Shown piece by piece: positions 48,067-60,900 of a stretch of 64,000 nt of DNA. A program made the position numbers and the translations under genes. Position 1 is the first letter of the stretch. Each line of letters begins with the position of its first letter. Below the pieces are notes generated by a model that saw only the letters and a program-made list of their open reading frames with translations, was not told the DNA's origin and searched no databases. Origin of the DNA: Ottelia alismoides (Eukaryota > Streptophyta > Magnoliopsida > Alismatales > Hydrocharitaceae); NCBI GenBank assembly GCA_037367405.1, contig JAZKJV010000611.1, positions 248,001 to 312,000 of the forward strand. The letters run 5' to 3'.

Positions 48067-48878
48067 TGATGGCTGGGGAAAATCAAGGGTCTAGAGATCT
48101 CACGAGGCGAGAAATCAAGTCGCTGCATTGACCACTTAAAGATCCCCAGATCAATCAACAATTAACCCACAATAAATATATGCAATGAATATCCAAAAAT
48201 GTGGAGTTAAAATTTATTATAACTCTACATGCAAATGTGTATAGGCGTAAGTACAGGTAGAGGTCGAACACTGGGAGGCGAATGGTTGTATGTAATGTAT
48301 TGTTCAATTATTCAATCAATTGTTCATGTACTTTTATTGTTTTGGTGGGTTTGGTTTTTGTAATTTTTTTATATTTTTTTGTTTTTATAATTTTTATTTT
48401 GCTTTTGGAGTTTTATGATTTTTTTTTTAATTTTCTTTTTCATATTTTTAGGGTTTTTCATTTTCTGGACTCAATATATATATAAATATATCATATATCA
48501 TTTTTTTTGGAATTTTTCAAAAACGTTTTCTAATTTTTTTTTTGTATTTTCTAATTTAAACAGTACAAAAATGGGCTTCTTCTCAATTTTAATAAATAGG
48601 GAAGATGCAAAAAATGCAGGATAAAATGCAGTCGTGCAAGAGCATCACATAAAACACCTAACCTAATTTTTGTGAATTTTTAGAAGCCCCATAGGTATTT
48701 TTAATAAATAGATAAAAGACATAAAATATAAACAGCCTGGCAGGGGCATTTTTGCAATTAAAATACATAACAGGGGCTCAAGTGCAAAAATACCTACTGG
48801 AATAAACATTTATTTTAATTTTTAGCACTAATTTACAATTACAAAAACCCGCCAGGGGTTGCATGCAAAATACCCGCG

Positions 48879-48902
48879 CCTCACGTGGGACTACACGTGA
48901 GG
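48879..48902. promoter_or_regulatory. Inverted G-box pair in the LTR
   Basis: Nine-base arms CCTCACGTG and CACGTGAGG flank a six-base spacer. The same structure is at 58737-58760 in the other LTR. A second CACGTG pair follows at 49081-49104. CACGTG is the core bound by plant bZIP/bHLH factors. It lies downstream of the TATA box in the LTR's transcribed part, so any role is uncertain. Confidence 0.5.
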
Positions 48903-50029
48903 TGCGGAAGGACCTAAACGTAAATAAATGTAAGTTTGAGGGTCCTTCAGCAAATTAAACATTTATTTTACAACTGACAATAATATTTACAACACTAAAT
49001 ATTAAATACAAAAATGCGGGGGACGGGATATGCAATTTACCCCCAAAGAGGCGCTATCCGACGGCTGATCTTCGTTCACTTGCCACGTGGCGCCTCCACG
49101 TGAGCCGATGACGCTTCGCCGATGAAGCGCTAGGATTAGATCTCAGGGCTGAGATCTACGGTGGCTGCTCGCTTCATCTGACGGCTCTGATTCAATCTGG
49201 GACCTGTTCGTCATCCGACGGCTGGAAAGCTAAGAGCAGGAACAGGGAAGAAGGCTGTGATGGCCGGGCTCCCTCGTCCTCGATCTCGCTCTCCAGGCGT
49301 CCTTCGAGGCTTCCGGAGGTCCTAGCAGCTTCCTGGCAGGTGGCTGAAGGTTTTGGAGTGGTTGGATCGAGCGGAGACACACCGGAGCGCCACCACGAAG
49401 TCGGAGAGGACGTGGGGCTCCAGGTGCCTCCGGCGACTTCTGGATGTGTCTCCTGGAGCCACATTAGGCTCCTAACCTACAAGGGAAACTCACTCGGCTC
49501 GAGGCGATTCTCCTCGGCCCACAAACTGAAGCTGTTAGCATGGAAATGGGTGAGGTGGCGATGCTCCGGTGAAGTGGCGGAGGAGAGCATCGATTCGCGA
49601 ATCCAGGAGAGGATCCGGTTGGCCAAGGTGATTAGGAAGTGGAGAAGGCGTAGGGGAACGAAATGGAGGTGAAAGCGGGTCGGAGAACGGTCGGGAACTC
49701 AGTGAAAAGCTCGCCGGAGCGGAGCTCCGGCGAACTTCGAAATCGGATTTCTACGCTAATCTACTGGATTAAAGGCTAATTTAAATACGGAAATAAAACG
49801 ACGGGAATAAAAATTACCTAAGAAAAATAAAGTGCGCAGCTCAACTTGGCCGGGGAGGCCAAGGAGCAGGACCTCCGGCGACGCGGCGGCCGTGGGTGCA
49901 ACCTCCGCCATCTCCAACCGATTCAAGGTGCCGGCGGCATCCCCCTGTCACGAGGAGCGTACCTGGGACCGAATGCAAGGAAGAAAATGGAGGAAAATTG
50001 ACCAAACTTGGGAGGAAGGCGGAGGTTCC

Positions 50030-50039
50030 TTATTTATAG
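50030..50039 (-). promoter_or_regulatory. TATA box in the 3' LTR of the young element
   Basis: CTATAAATAA on the minus strand in the GC-rich core. The same box in the 5' LTR is at 59887-59896, which is the copy expected to drive the genomic transcript. Confidence 0.65.
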
Positions 50040-51632
50040 ACGAAAAGGGCACCCTTATTGACCGGGCCATAGCGGGCGATACGGGCTATGTACAAAGAAT
50101 CCAAGAGGACGACGTGGGAGAGGGATGTACAGGGAATAAAATCCGTGAAGGATTCGATGGCGATTGATGGACGAATCGAGCGGGCAAAAGGCAAGAAGAT
50201 GGGGGACAAGACAGTTCAGACGTACTGCAGAGGCTGAGGAGGCAGTTGACCCGGGGTCAACTCGGGCCAAGCCCTGATTGGTCCACCTAGGCCGCAAGAA
50301 GACAAAACAGGCTGGAAAATAAAGAATGAATTATTTAAAATAGTAAATGAGTTTATTAATTTTTAAGTATAAAATAAAAAATGTTTATTATTTTACGTAG
50401 TATTTATCTATGATTTTTATTTATTTTTATGAATTATTTTATTATGGTTTTATTACAATAATGTGTATATGTATGTATTTACATATATTTTTGTATATTT
50501 TATTTTTAGTTTGTTTATTTTATTATTTTATTTTCTTATTTTATGATTTTATAACTTATTTTTGTGAGTATAAATATATTTTTATTTTATTTTTATGAGT
50601 TTATTTATATTTTTAGATAAATAGATGTATGTGTATGTATGTATACTTATAGGTATTTCACCTATATATTATATACATTTTATTTATTTGATGAATTTTA
50701 TTTGTTTTTATTTTGGATTTGTATTTTTAATAAGTTATGTGTAATATTTATATATTTATAAAAAATATAGATGAGTAAAGAATAAAAGAATCAAGATCCC
50801 CTTTTATTTATATACATTAGGTAGCATAGGTGTTTTGTCTATGTGTTTTATAGACTTATTTTTATTTTTGAAATTTCTTTTTGGTGTTCTTTTAATTTAA
50901 ATATGTACATGTATTATAAATATTATTTATAAAATTCTAAAAATATAATTTTGTACAAATAATAATTATTGAATAAAATGAATATTTTAATTGGGTACTA
51001 TATACAATGAGGGTCAAAAACCTAACTTCCACAGATGGACTCCAAAAATTATGAAACCAATTTTATAAAATAGTTCATGGAATGCTATATACAATTAAAG
51101 GTGAGTTTGGGTGATTTGGAGTTTTTATTTGCAAGATATGGGTCTGTGAAGCTGAGATTTTTGGTTTTTATTTTGTGTATAAAATGTACACTGTATATTA
51201 TTTTCACATAAACTCAATTTTGTATTTTTATTTACATTATTATCTACAACTTTCATGTACAAAAGATTTTAATTTGACGAATAAATAATTCTTTACAAAA
51301 TAGGTGTCAAAAATGCATAAATGAATGAATAAATAAATGAGGTATTTATTGTATTATTGGCCCTTATCTCCCCCTACTTTATTCCTTGTCGACCAATTCC
51401 ATTCTGGACTTGGTCTCGGGGTTAGGGTCATAAAATATTTGCAATATTTTATTCCTTTTTCTTTTCTTCTCTTTATTCTATAATTTTGGCATTTAAAAAC
51501 CTTATTTAATGTATAATAAATACAAAGGGATAATGAATGTTAATATGTACAAATTAATGCTATTTACATGCATTTGCTGGGGTTTTTAAGGCCAAAATGA
51601 TAGAATAAAGGTGATGAAATGGAGATTCATCA

Positions 51633-51667
51633 CCCCCCTATACTTGCCTTTGCTAGTCCCTAGCAAA
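51633..51667 (-). promoter_or_regulatory. Polypurine tract of the young element with an adjoining hairpin
   Basis: On the minus strand GCAAGTATAGGGGGG directly precedes the 3' LTR start TGATGAATC. Next to it, 51649-51667 is a perfect 8-bp inverted repeat (TTTGCTAG / CTAGCAAA) with a 3-base loop. It primes plus-strand DNA synthesis. Confidence 0.8.
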
Positions 51668-53560
51668 CACTTATGCAATAAGTAAAAAGAATTAAAGAAT
51701 AAGAAGAAAAGAAAAAGCAAAAATAAAGAATTTAAAGAATAATTGAATTGGTCATGATTATTAAACTCATCTGTACAAAATCAAAGTTTGGAGCTCAAGT
51801 TAGACCTTGGTGTGAAAATGTGTATGGAACCTAGTCGGAAACCAAATTTAAAACACAACAGCCTTCGAGAGTCACAGAACTTGGTTCAAATCACCTCAGT
51901 AGCCAGGTCAGAACTAGACTACATCATACGCAAACCCTTATGACTATGAAGCTGACTTGTACGGTGTAAGTGATGGTGGCTCTCCCCAACTGAAATGACA
52001 AAGGAACTGACTTCTCCAGAATGACAACCCAATGATTCCCTAATCCAGCCCTCTACCGTCAAGGAGCGGGGTATTCCCTTCTAAGTTCAAGTGGCATCCG
52101 ACTCAAGAGGAGGGGGGGTAGAGAAAAGAATGGACGGTAGCCAGTGTAGCTACCTATCCTAGGATGCAAGACCAGTGTAGTCAAGTCATCCAGCTGCAGG
52201 CTCACATGGTGTAACTATGATGCTCAAGCTTGCTTATTTTCTATACATACTCCGGCAGGCACTTTTATTTTTATTTACAAGCCTGTCCACTTTTTTTTTT
52301 GGAGTTTTTTTTTTCCTTTTTTTTTTTTCAACATACTATGTACAGCAGCATTTACATAAGGACTTTTTCCTCTTGAGCCAGAAGACTATCCCTCTTTTGA
52401 AGCTTTATTGCAACCCACACTCTCCTGTCATTCGACTTCATTGAAACTGGACCAGGTTGGGGTGCACTTCCCTCCCTAGACGAGGACGAATGTTTCCACC
52501 CGTGTGCGTCTCAGACTGGCAAATCCAACCCCCTCACCACTCCAACTGAGTTGAGCCAAGTGAAAGGTGCAAGTGTCCAAGTTAGGTTACGGCCGACAAG
52601 AGTCATGCGTGTGTTTCGAAGAGTTCTAGTTAGTCCACTGAGGTGACTTGAACCCAGCCCTGATTTCTCAAAGAATTAAGTCTGAATAGACCTGAAGTAC
52701 CTTAAACCTAGTTCCCATAAGGTTCCAGTGCAATTAGGTGCGGTAAGGTCCAACCAAGCTCCAATCTTCGACTTTATTGGACTAGTTCAATCATCAAGCT
52801 CAATCAAAGAATATGAATGCTATGCAAATGCTATTTACAAATATGCAAAGAATAATGCAATTTTTCAAAGAATTTGAAAACAAAGAGAAGAATTTTTACA
52901 CAAAGAATTTTTGCAAATAAAAGAATTTTGGCACTCAAAGCATAAAATATGTACAGTTATTTACACGGGCATGCCTCTTTATTTTACAAGAATTAAGAAT
53001 TTACAATTTAGTTTTTATTTATAAGTATATATATACATTTATTAAAGAATATAGTATTTTAGTTATTATATGTGACTATTCCTCAAACTTATTTGACACA
53101 TATTTTTCAAATAATTTTTGAAAACTATAGTCCAAAATAATTTTTACAAACATTTTTACAAACATGTACACACATTTGAAAATCGTTTTGCAAAGGTTTT
53201 TCAAAACAGTATATATAGATTTTCACAATATTTTTGCAACCATTTTTCAAACCATTTGCAAATCATTTTTCAAACATTTTATTTCACACAAAGAAAATAA
53301 ATCTTTACAAACCACACATTTTTACAAAGGTTAAAAACATGTAACAAAATATTTTCAAAATAGTTTTCAATAAATGTTCATAAAGATTTTCAAACTATTT
53401 TTCAAACATTTTGCAAAAAACGTTTTCACCTGATTTATTAATCAGTATATACAAAAGAATTTGAGGAACAACCACATCTTTTTATTAAGAATTCTTAATG
53501 AATTTTGATGAATTATTAGCCATATTTATTACGAAAGTACGAGTTATGGCTAAAGTATAT
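51668..53560 (-). other. Non-coding interior of the young element, 3' part
   Basis: No gene. It includes T-runs at about 52289-52330 and a degenerate array of short words such as CATTTTTCAAA and CATTTTTACAAA at about 53090-53430. A G-run (GGAGGGGGGG) lies near 52110. Confidence 0.6.
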
Positions 53561-53575
53561 ACGTAGTATATACGA

Positions 53576-54099
53576 CCCCCCTATACTTAGCTTGAGCTAT
53601 GTCCTCATAGATCGAAAAGAAAAGAGAAGACATAACTCGTACTGAGTATAGACAGGTCTAAAGAATATATGAATAAGAGACAAAGGAAATAGAAGTTGAC
53701 CGTCCCCCCTATAATTAGGATCAAATAATCCTAAGTATAGCAGACTGTACCCAAAGCAGGGAGGGTCAAGGGTGGGAATAAACAGCTGAACAAATCATGG
53801 GTGCACCCCCCCTATACTTAGGACAAAGTACGTCCTAAGTACAGAAAACTGACACAAAGGGGCGACACCTTTTATTTAGATACAGAAGATAGGAAAGGAA
53901 AAGAAGAAAAGAAGAAAAGAAGAAAAGATTGATACAGATTGATAAAAAGATCGTGAAAAATATACACATCACTCCCCCTATACTTAGGGTGAGATATCCC
54001 TAAGTATAGGAAAGAAATGGAGTGACGAAAAATGTGTGAGGAAAGAACAACTCAGTGTGTGCCCCCCTATACTTAGGACTAGGTACGTCCTAAGTGTAG
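53576..54099. repeat. Array of five polypurine-tract-like hairpins
   Basis: Five C-runs (five or six C) followed by TATACTTAG or a near copy occur at 53576, 53704, about 53806, 53973 and 54062. Four continue into an inverted arm: 53709-53740, about 53811-53844, 53977-54010 (13-bp perfect stem CCTATACTTAGGG, 8-base loop) and 54067-54099. On the transcribed minus strand each reads as a stem followed by CTAAGTATAGGGGGG or close to it, resembling the element's own polypurine tract. Confidence 0.75.
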
Positions 54100-54573
54100 T
54101 CCCAAAGATATGGCGATAGATCTAGGGCACACATAACATGCGGGAGAAAGAATGAACAAGGCACACATTTATACAAATGGTGAAGAACCGGTGAAGTACA
54201 GGACGGTATCTGGTAAGCGACAACCGTGCTCTCGTCGTCGTCTCCCTGTGAGAACGAGGACGCAGTCAGAAGGTGCAAAGACACCCTGATATACAGTCAA
54301 GTGGGTGTCAGCTACCGGGGGCAGTCAGATCGGAAAGTAAAGATATCCGGTTCGGTAGCATGAAGCAGTTGGTCGGCTCATATGGTCAACATGAGGGAAC
54401 AGAGCCAATACCGTAAAACCGAGAGGAAGAAAGAGCAGTACAGACTCCTCCTAGTCAATCATGGTCTCAGATAGATCAGAAATAAGGCATATGAGACAGT
54501 GTGCTGCACGGTGGTGATATAATCTGAAAGGCACAAGAATGCACCGAACAACACAATATGTGGCTCACTCCTG

Positions 54574-55725
54574 CGAAGGTCCTCAAGGTGAGCAAAATCA
54601 GAGAATAATTAGAGTACTTGGCTCCGTGCTCCAACAGACAGGAGACACAACCAGGGAGGAAACCGAGTACATAAGTCAGAAGGTCCGGCTTCGTGCTCCA
54701 CCAACGGGGAGACACCAGAAATGAAGCCGCGTACCTAGAAAATGATGTACCCTCCCGCAGATAACCCTCGGAGAGTGGTACATGCTAAGCAATGAATAAT
54801 CAGAACAGAAGCTCACCCTGGCGAGGGTCGTCAAGGAGAGCAGGCTCAAAGGAGCCTGATCCATCAGACGGATCACAGAGACGGTCTCGATAGGCGACAG
54901 ATCGGCTACCAGCAGAAGAGACCGAAAAATCGAGAAAGTGTGGCAGCGTCCCGCAAATAACCCTCGGGGAGCGGGCTGCCAACTAGTCATGGGAATAGCA
55001 GATATCAGAAGCTCAGCCTTGCGAGGACCGTCAAGGCAAGCATACTCAAAGGAGTCCAATCAGATGGGTCCCATGATCCGCAGATCGGATAAGCAACTCA
55101 AGATGGGGCCAAAATCATATATAACAGACGACTCGATTCCATGCTCCGCAGATCGGAGACACAGTCAGCAGTGGAACCGAGCGTACAGAGAGTGTCGCAG
55201 ACTCTCGCAGATAGTCCTCGGAGAGTACTACGATCTAGGCAAGGAATAGTCAGAATGTGTCTCTACCTTGCAAGGGTCGTCAAGGTGAGAGAAGGCATCA
55301 AAGGAGCCGGATCCATCAGACGGATCCACATAAATATAGTCTCGATAGACGGCCGACCGTCTACCAGTAGAAGAGACCATTATAGCAATAATGTGTCATA
55401 GCCTCTCGCAGATAACCCTCGGAGAGCTATGAACCAGGCATGGAATAATCAGAAAAGTGGAGCTCTGCCTTGCGAGGACCGTCAAGGAGAGCGGACTCAG
55501 ATGAGTCAAATACATTGGCCTCGTGTACCAACAGGTCAAGTACACAATCACAGGGGGAGGCCAATCAAACATATCGTACGACTCGGTTTCGGGTCCCATC
55601 ACAATGGCGACCGAAACAGTGAATGAAACCGCAGTCCTAGAAATTGTCGCATTCTCCCGCAGATAGTCCTCGGGGAGCAATGCGAGCTATAGCAATGAAG
55701 GTCATGGGAATGCTGGCAAGCCATC
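54574..55725. repeat. Tandem repeat with alternating ~200- and ~250-bp units
   Basis: The word CGAGGGTCGTCAAGG and variants recur at 54574, 54822, 55022, 55271, 55473 and about 55715. A second word, CGCAGATAACCCTCGGAGAG and variants, recurs at 54756, 54952, 55206, 55407 and 55658. Spacings alternate (248, 200, 249, 202 and 196, 254, 201, 251), giving a composite period of about 450 bp. Units are diverged. Non-coding. Confidence 0.8.
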
Positions 55726-57907
55726 TCAGGTCCTCAAAAGCAATAAATCATTCAATTATTCGGAGGGCATAAGATCATGTCAGGGAGCGAATAATCATGT
55801 CATTCACCAAGCATCCCTTGGGTCAATCCAGTCAACTGAGATGGCACGAAAAATAGTCAGGAATCCTCTAAGTGCCAGGGGTGGATAATGAAGTCAGGAG
55901 ATCGAGGATGGGTCACTCATGTAGAAGAGAAATCATGTGGGTTCCAATCATCGTCATCATGAAGCATATATCAAGATAGTCTATTCAGCCCAGAAATCAC
56001 AGATGGTAGGAACCTCGAAATGGATAAAACAATAGAAACATCCTGATATCATCCTCAAATCACTGAAGCTCATTACATCCTCAATCCGGTGTGCAAGATC
56101 TAAATCTTCAATAAAGAATCACACCTAATTATCATGCATCACAAAAATCCTCAATAAGCACATATGCATGCATCAAAAGTCAAATCCACCAAATCAATCT
56201 CAGCATCCGCAATATCATGCCCAACTTACACCAATAATCTGTATAAATAATCCTCGATGCGGGCCTCATCAATATGCACAGCATTCCCGGATAAAGAGAG
56301 AGATGATACAGAGGGTACGAGGCGGGCGGGCGAGAAAATTGGGACATAGACAAAATGGGTGTTCCACACAAGGTGGGAATACCGTCAAAATTGCGGTCCG
56401 AAGAGCGGTCTCTCCTCGAACCAGAGAAGATGGTACGATGGATACATAGAAGATGGTGAAGAAGCGGGAAACAAAGGACTTGGCGAAGAATGATTGAGCT
56501 CAAGCGCCAATATCACGACTCGATGCATGATGAAGAGATATATGTATAAGAGAGATAGAGAGACTCAAAGATGAAAAATGCATGACTCACACGGACGGGA
56601 CCGATGACTCTAATAATGAACGAGAAACACAATGGACTCCAAGTCACAATCAATACAAAGCAAACCCTCAATTCACCTACTCGACACAGTGAAGACCGGC
56701 AGATGACGGTCATTTATCTTTTCGGTTTTAGAGTTAGGTGAGAATCACAAAGTTGTACAAACACTTAGGAGGCTTGATAGGATTTGGGCTCTACTCCTTA
56801 GCGTGTACGTGGAGCACTTAAAACGCATACAATGATGGGGTTGCTCTCCCCAAGACAAGGAATCCATTACGTTTTATTTTTAAGTTTAATAGAGTTAGCA
56901 GTCCCGATTTTTATTTAAGTTATCACTTTTTTTTGGGTATTTTCAATGCACGTGCCTATCGAGGTTCCAATTTCCATTAAGCATCCTAGGTTGGCAAAAA
57001 CAGAGGGAGAAGATCGGAAAAGCCATGCAAGTCAGAAATCGATGATGCATGCTAAGTAAGAAGATTTACAGTGCCTCCCAGCTCTCTCCATGCGGGATGC
57101 AAAACAGAATTTGAAACCTATGCTATATGCAAATGCAAGCCGAAGAAATCGCCCTAGGATAGTAACTGCTATTATCGTGAAGCACCACAAGTCGGTCACT
57201 TATCCCTAACCTAAGGGTCCGGTCTTGGCTCACCCCTCCTCTTCTCGACACGCTCGAGTTCAGGAGTAGCGCTTGATGGGGCTCGCTCACGGCACAGGGG
57301 TTAAGAGATAAATGAACCTACTGTTTGAATTTGACTAGATCCAAAACGTACTATAGGTACATGCAAATATATTTAGGGTGTTTGGACCTAATCTATCGAC
57401 AAGCAACTCCTAAGCTAGGGCTCATTCACACAAAATAATAAAAATAAAATAAAAACGAGAAAGCGTCAAAACCGTCGAGGCCCCCAAGGGAACAATCCCT
57501 CGGGCAATGGACCTCGGGAGTCGGAGTGTACCTGTGAGAGTCCTGTATTATTACAAAAGTCTAAGGGTCACTCTCTCGCATGAATATACATAATAAAATA
57601 ATGTGCATAAAATAAGACTGCCATCTAAAAATTTTCCTTCATCTGCTATTGAATGCTCTCTCCTGTTGGCTAATGTAGAAGAGCCAACTCCGCCTTGCTT
57701 GGGTGCATTGGTCCTCCTAGGAGGTCCTCCTTCGCTTGGCGGTCCCTCGCATCAAAGACAAAAAGAAAGAGATGGTCATAGCAGTCAATCATTAATATCA
57801 AATAAAAAATAAAAATAAAAATCACACAAATAAATAAATGAAGGACATGAACAAAGAATCAAATAAAGGAACAAATAAGCACTCAAAATCATACAAAATC
57901 CGTTGCC
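55726..57907 (-). other. 5' leader of the young element
   Basis: Non-coding. About 56650-56810 matches, in reverse complement, the leader blocks at 15900-16010 and 45780-45860 (GTTTGTACAA, CACCTAACTCTAAAAC, GAGTAGGTGAATTGAGGG). This ties the element to the Athila-like family around it. Confidence 0.6.
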
Positions 57908-57925
57908 TCCCCGGCAACGGCGCCA
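57908..57925 (-). promoter_or_regulatory. Perfect tRNA-Asp primer-binding site of the young element
   Basis: TGGCGCCGTTGCCGGGGA on the minus strand, two bases after the 5' LTR end. It matches the tRNA-Asp complement of Athila-like elements at all 18 positions. Confidence 0.95.
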
Positions 57926-57927
57926 TT

Positions 57928-60900
57928 TGATGGCTGGGGAAAATCAAGGGTCTAGAGATCTCACGAGGCGAGAAATCAAGTCGCTGCATTGACCACTTAA
58001 AGATCCCCAGATCAATCAACAATTAACCCACAATAAATATATGCAATGAATATCCAAAAATGTGGAGTTAAAATTTATTATAACTCTACATGCAAATGTG
58101 TATAGGCGTAAGTACAGGTAGAGGTCGAACACTGGGAGGCGAATGGTTGTATGTAATGTATTGTTCAATTATTCAATCAATTGTTCATGTACTTTTATTG
58201 TTTTGGTGGGTTTGGTTTTTGTAATTTTTTTATATTTTTTTGTTTTTATAATTTTTATTTGCTTTTGGAGTTTTATGATTTTTTTTTAATTTTCTTTTTC
58301 ATATTTTTAGGGTTTTTCATTTTCTGGACTCAATATATATAAATATATCATATATCATTTTTTTTGGAATTTTTCAAAAACGTTTTCTAATTTTTTTTTT
58401 TGTATTTTCTAATTTAAACAGTACAAAAATGGGCTTCTTTTCAATTTTAATAAATAGGGAAGATGCAAAAAATGCAGGATAAAATGCAGTCGTGCAAGAG
58501 CATCACATAAAACACCTAACCTAATTTTGTGAATTTTTAGAAGCCCCATAGGTATTTTTAATAAATAGATAAAAGACATAAAATATAAACAGCCTGGCAG
58601 GGGCATTTTTGCAATTAAAATACATAACAGGGGCTCAAGTGCAAAAATACCTACTGGAATAAACATTTATTTTAATTTTTAGCACTAATTTACAATTACA
58701 AAAACCCGCCAGGGGTTGCATGCAAAATACCCCGCGCCTCACGTGGGACTACACGTGAGGTGCGGAAGGACCTAAACGTAAATAAATGTAAGTTTGAGGG
58801 TCCTTCAGCAAATTAAACATTTATTTTACAACTGACAATAATATTTACAACACTAAATATTAAATACAAAAATGCGGGGGACGGGATATGCAATTTACCC
58901 CCAAAGAGGCGCTATCCGACGGCTGATCTTCGTTCACTTGCCACGTGGCGCCTCCACGTGAGCCGATGACGCTTCGCCGATGAAGCGCTAGGATTAGATC
59001 TCGGGGCTGAGATCTACGGTGGCTGCTCGCTTCATCTGACGGCTCTGATTCAATCTGGGACCTGTTCGTCATCCGACGGCTGGAAAGCTAAGAGCAGGAA
59101 CAGGGAAGAAGGTTGTGATGGCCGGGCTCCCTCGTCCTCGATCTCGCTCTCCAGGCGTCCTTCGAGGCTTCCGGAGGTCCTAGCAGCTTCCTGGCAGGTG
59201 GCTGAAGGTTTTGGAGTGGTTGGATCGAGCGGAGACACACCGGAGCGCCACCACGAAGTCGGAGAGGACGTGGGCTCCAGGTGCCTCCGGCGACTTCTGG
59301 ATGTGTCTCCTGGAGCCACATTAGGCTCCTAACCTACAAGGGAAACTCACTCGGCTCGAGGCAATTCTCCTCGGCCCACAAACTGAAGCTGTTAGCATGG
59401 AAATGGGTGAGGTGGCGATGCTCCGGTGAAGTGGCGGAGGAGAGCATCGATTCGCGAATCCAGGAGAGGATCCGGTTGGCCAAGGTGATTAGGAAGTGGA
59501 GAAGGCGTAGGGGAACGAAATGGAGGTGAAAGCGGGTCGGAGAACGGTCGGGAACTCAGTGAAAAGCTCGCCGGAGCGGAGCTCCGGCGAACTTCGAAAT
59601 CGGATTTCTACGCTAATCTACTGGATTAAAGGCTAATTTAAATACGGAAATAAAACGACGGGAATAAAAATTACCTAAGAAAAATAAAGTGCGCAGCTCA
59701 ACTTGGCCGGGGAGGCCAAGGAGCAGGACCTCCGGCGACGCGGCGGCCGTGGGTGCAACCTCCGCCATCTCCAACCGATTCAAGGTGCCGGCGGCATCCC
59801 CCTGTCACGAGGAGCGTACCTGGGACCGAATGCAAGGAAGAAAATGGAGGAAAATTGACCAAACTTGGGAGGAAGGCGGAGGTTCCTTATTTATAGACGA
59901 AAAGGGCACCCTTATTGACCGGGCCATAGCGGGCGATACGGGCTATGTACAAAGAATCCAAGAGGACGGCGTGGGAGAGGGATGTACAGGGAATAAAATC
60001 CGTGAAGGATTCGATGGCGATTGATGGACGAATCGAGCGGGCAAAAGGCAAGAAGATGGGGGACAAGACAGTTCAGACGTACTGCAGAGGCTGAGGAGGC
60101 AGTTGACCCGGGGTCAACTCGGGCCAAGCCCTGATTGGTCCACCTAGGCCGCAAGAAGACAAAACAGGCTGGAAAATAAAGAATGAATTATTTAAAATAG
60201 TAAATGAGTTTATTAATTTTTAAGTATAAAATAAAAAATGTTTATTATTTTACGTAGTATTTATCTATGATTTTTATTTATTTTTATGAATTATTTTATT
60301 ATGGTTTTATTACAATAATGTGTATATGTATGTATTTACATATATTTTTGTATATTTTATTTTTAGTTTGTTTATTTTATTATTTTATTTTCTTATTTTA
60401 TGATTTTATAACTTATTTTTGTGAGTATAAATATATTTTTATTTTATTTTTATGAGTTTATTTATATTTTTAGATAAATAGATGTATGTGTATGTATGTA
60501 TACTTATAGGTATTTCACCTATATATTATATACATTTTATTTATTTGATGAATTTTATTTGTTTTTATTTTGGATTTGTATTTTTAATAAGTTATGTGTA
60601 ATATTTATATATTTATAAAAAATATAGATGAGTAAAGAATAAAAGAATCAAGATCCCCTTTTATTTATATACATTAGGTAGCATAGGTGTTTTGTCTATG
60701 TGTTTTATAGACTTATTTTTATTTTTGAAATTTCTTTTTGGTGTTCTTTTAATTTAAATATGTACATGTATTATAAATATTATTTATAAAATTCTAAAAA
60801 TATAATTTTGTACAAATAATAATTATTGAATAAAATGAATATTTTAATTGGGTACTATATACAATGAGGGTCAAAAACCTAACCTTCCACAGATGGACTC

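Larger units (their letters stand above)
48067..51632 (-). repeat. 3' LTR of the young element
   Basis: 3566 bp; on the plus strand it runs from TGATGGCTGGGG to GGAGATTCATCA. A GC-rich core lies at about 49020-50290. Open frames inside it recur in the other LTR and show no known domain; I treat them as non-coding. The conserved U3 block is at 51360-51435. Confidence 0.95.

Noticed and set aside
49832..50167. 111-residue open frame repeated at 59689-60024
   Set aside because: It lies in both LTRs of the young element, in the GC-rich core and opposite to its transcription. It has no recognisable domain; duplication is explained by the LTRs.
57908..57925. tRNA-Asp gene fragment
   Set aside because: Only the 3' 18 bases match and they abut an LTR; it is a primer-binding site, not a tRNA gene.
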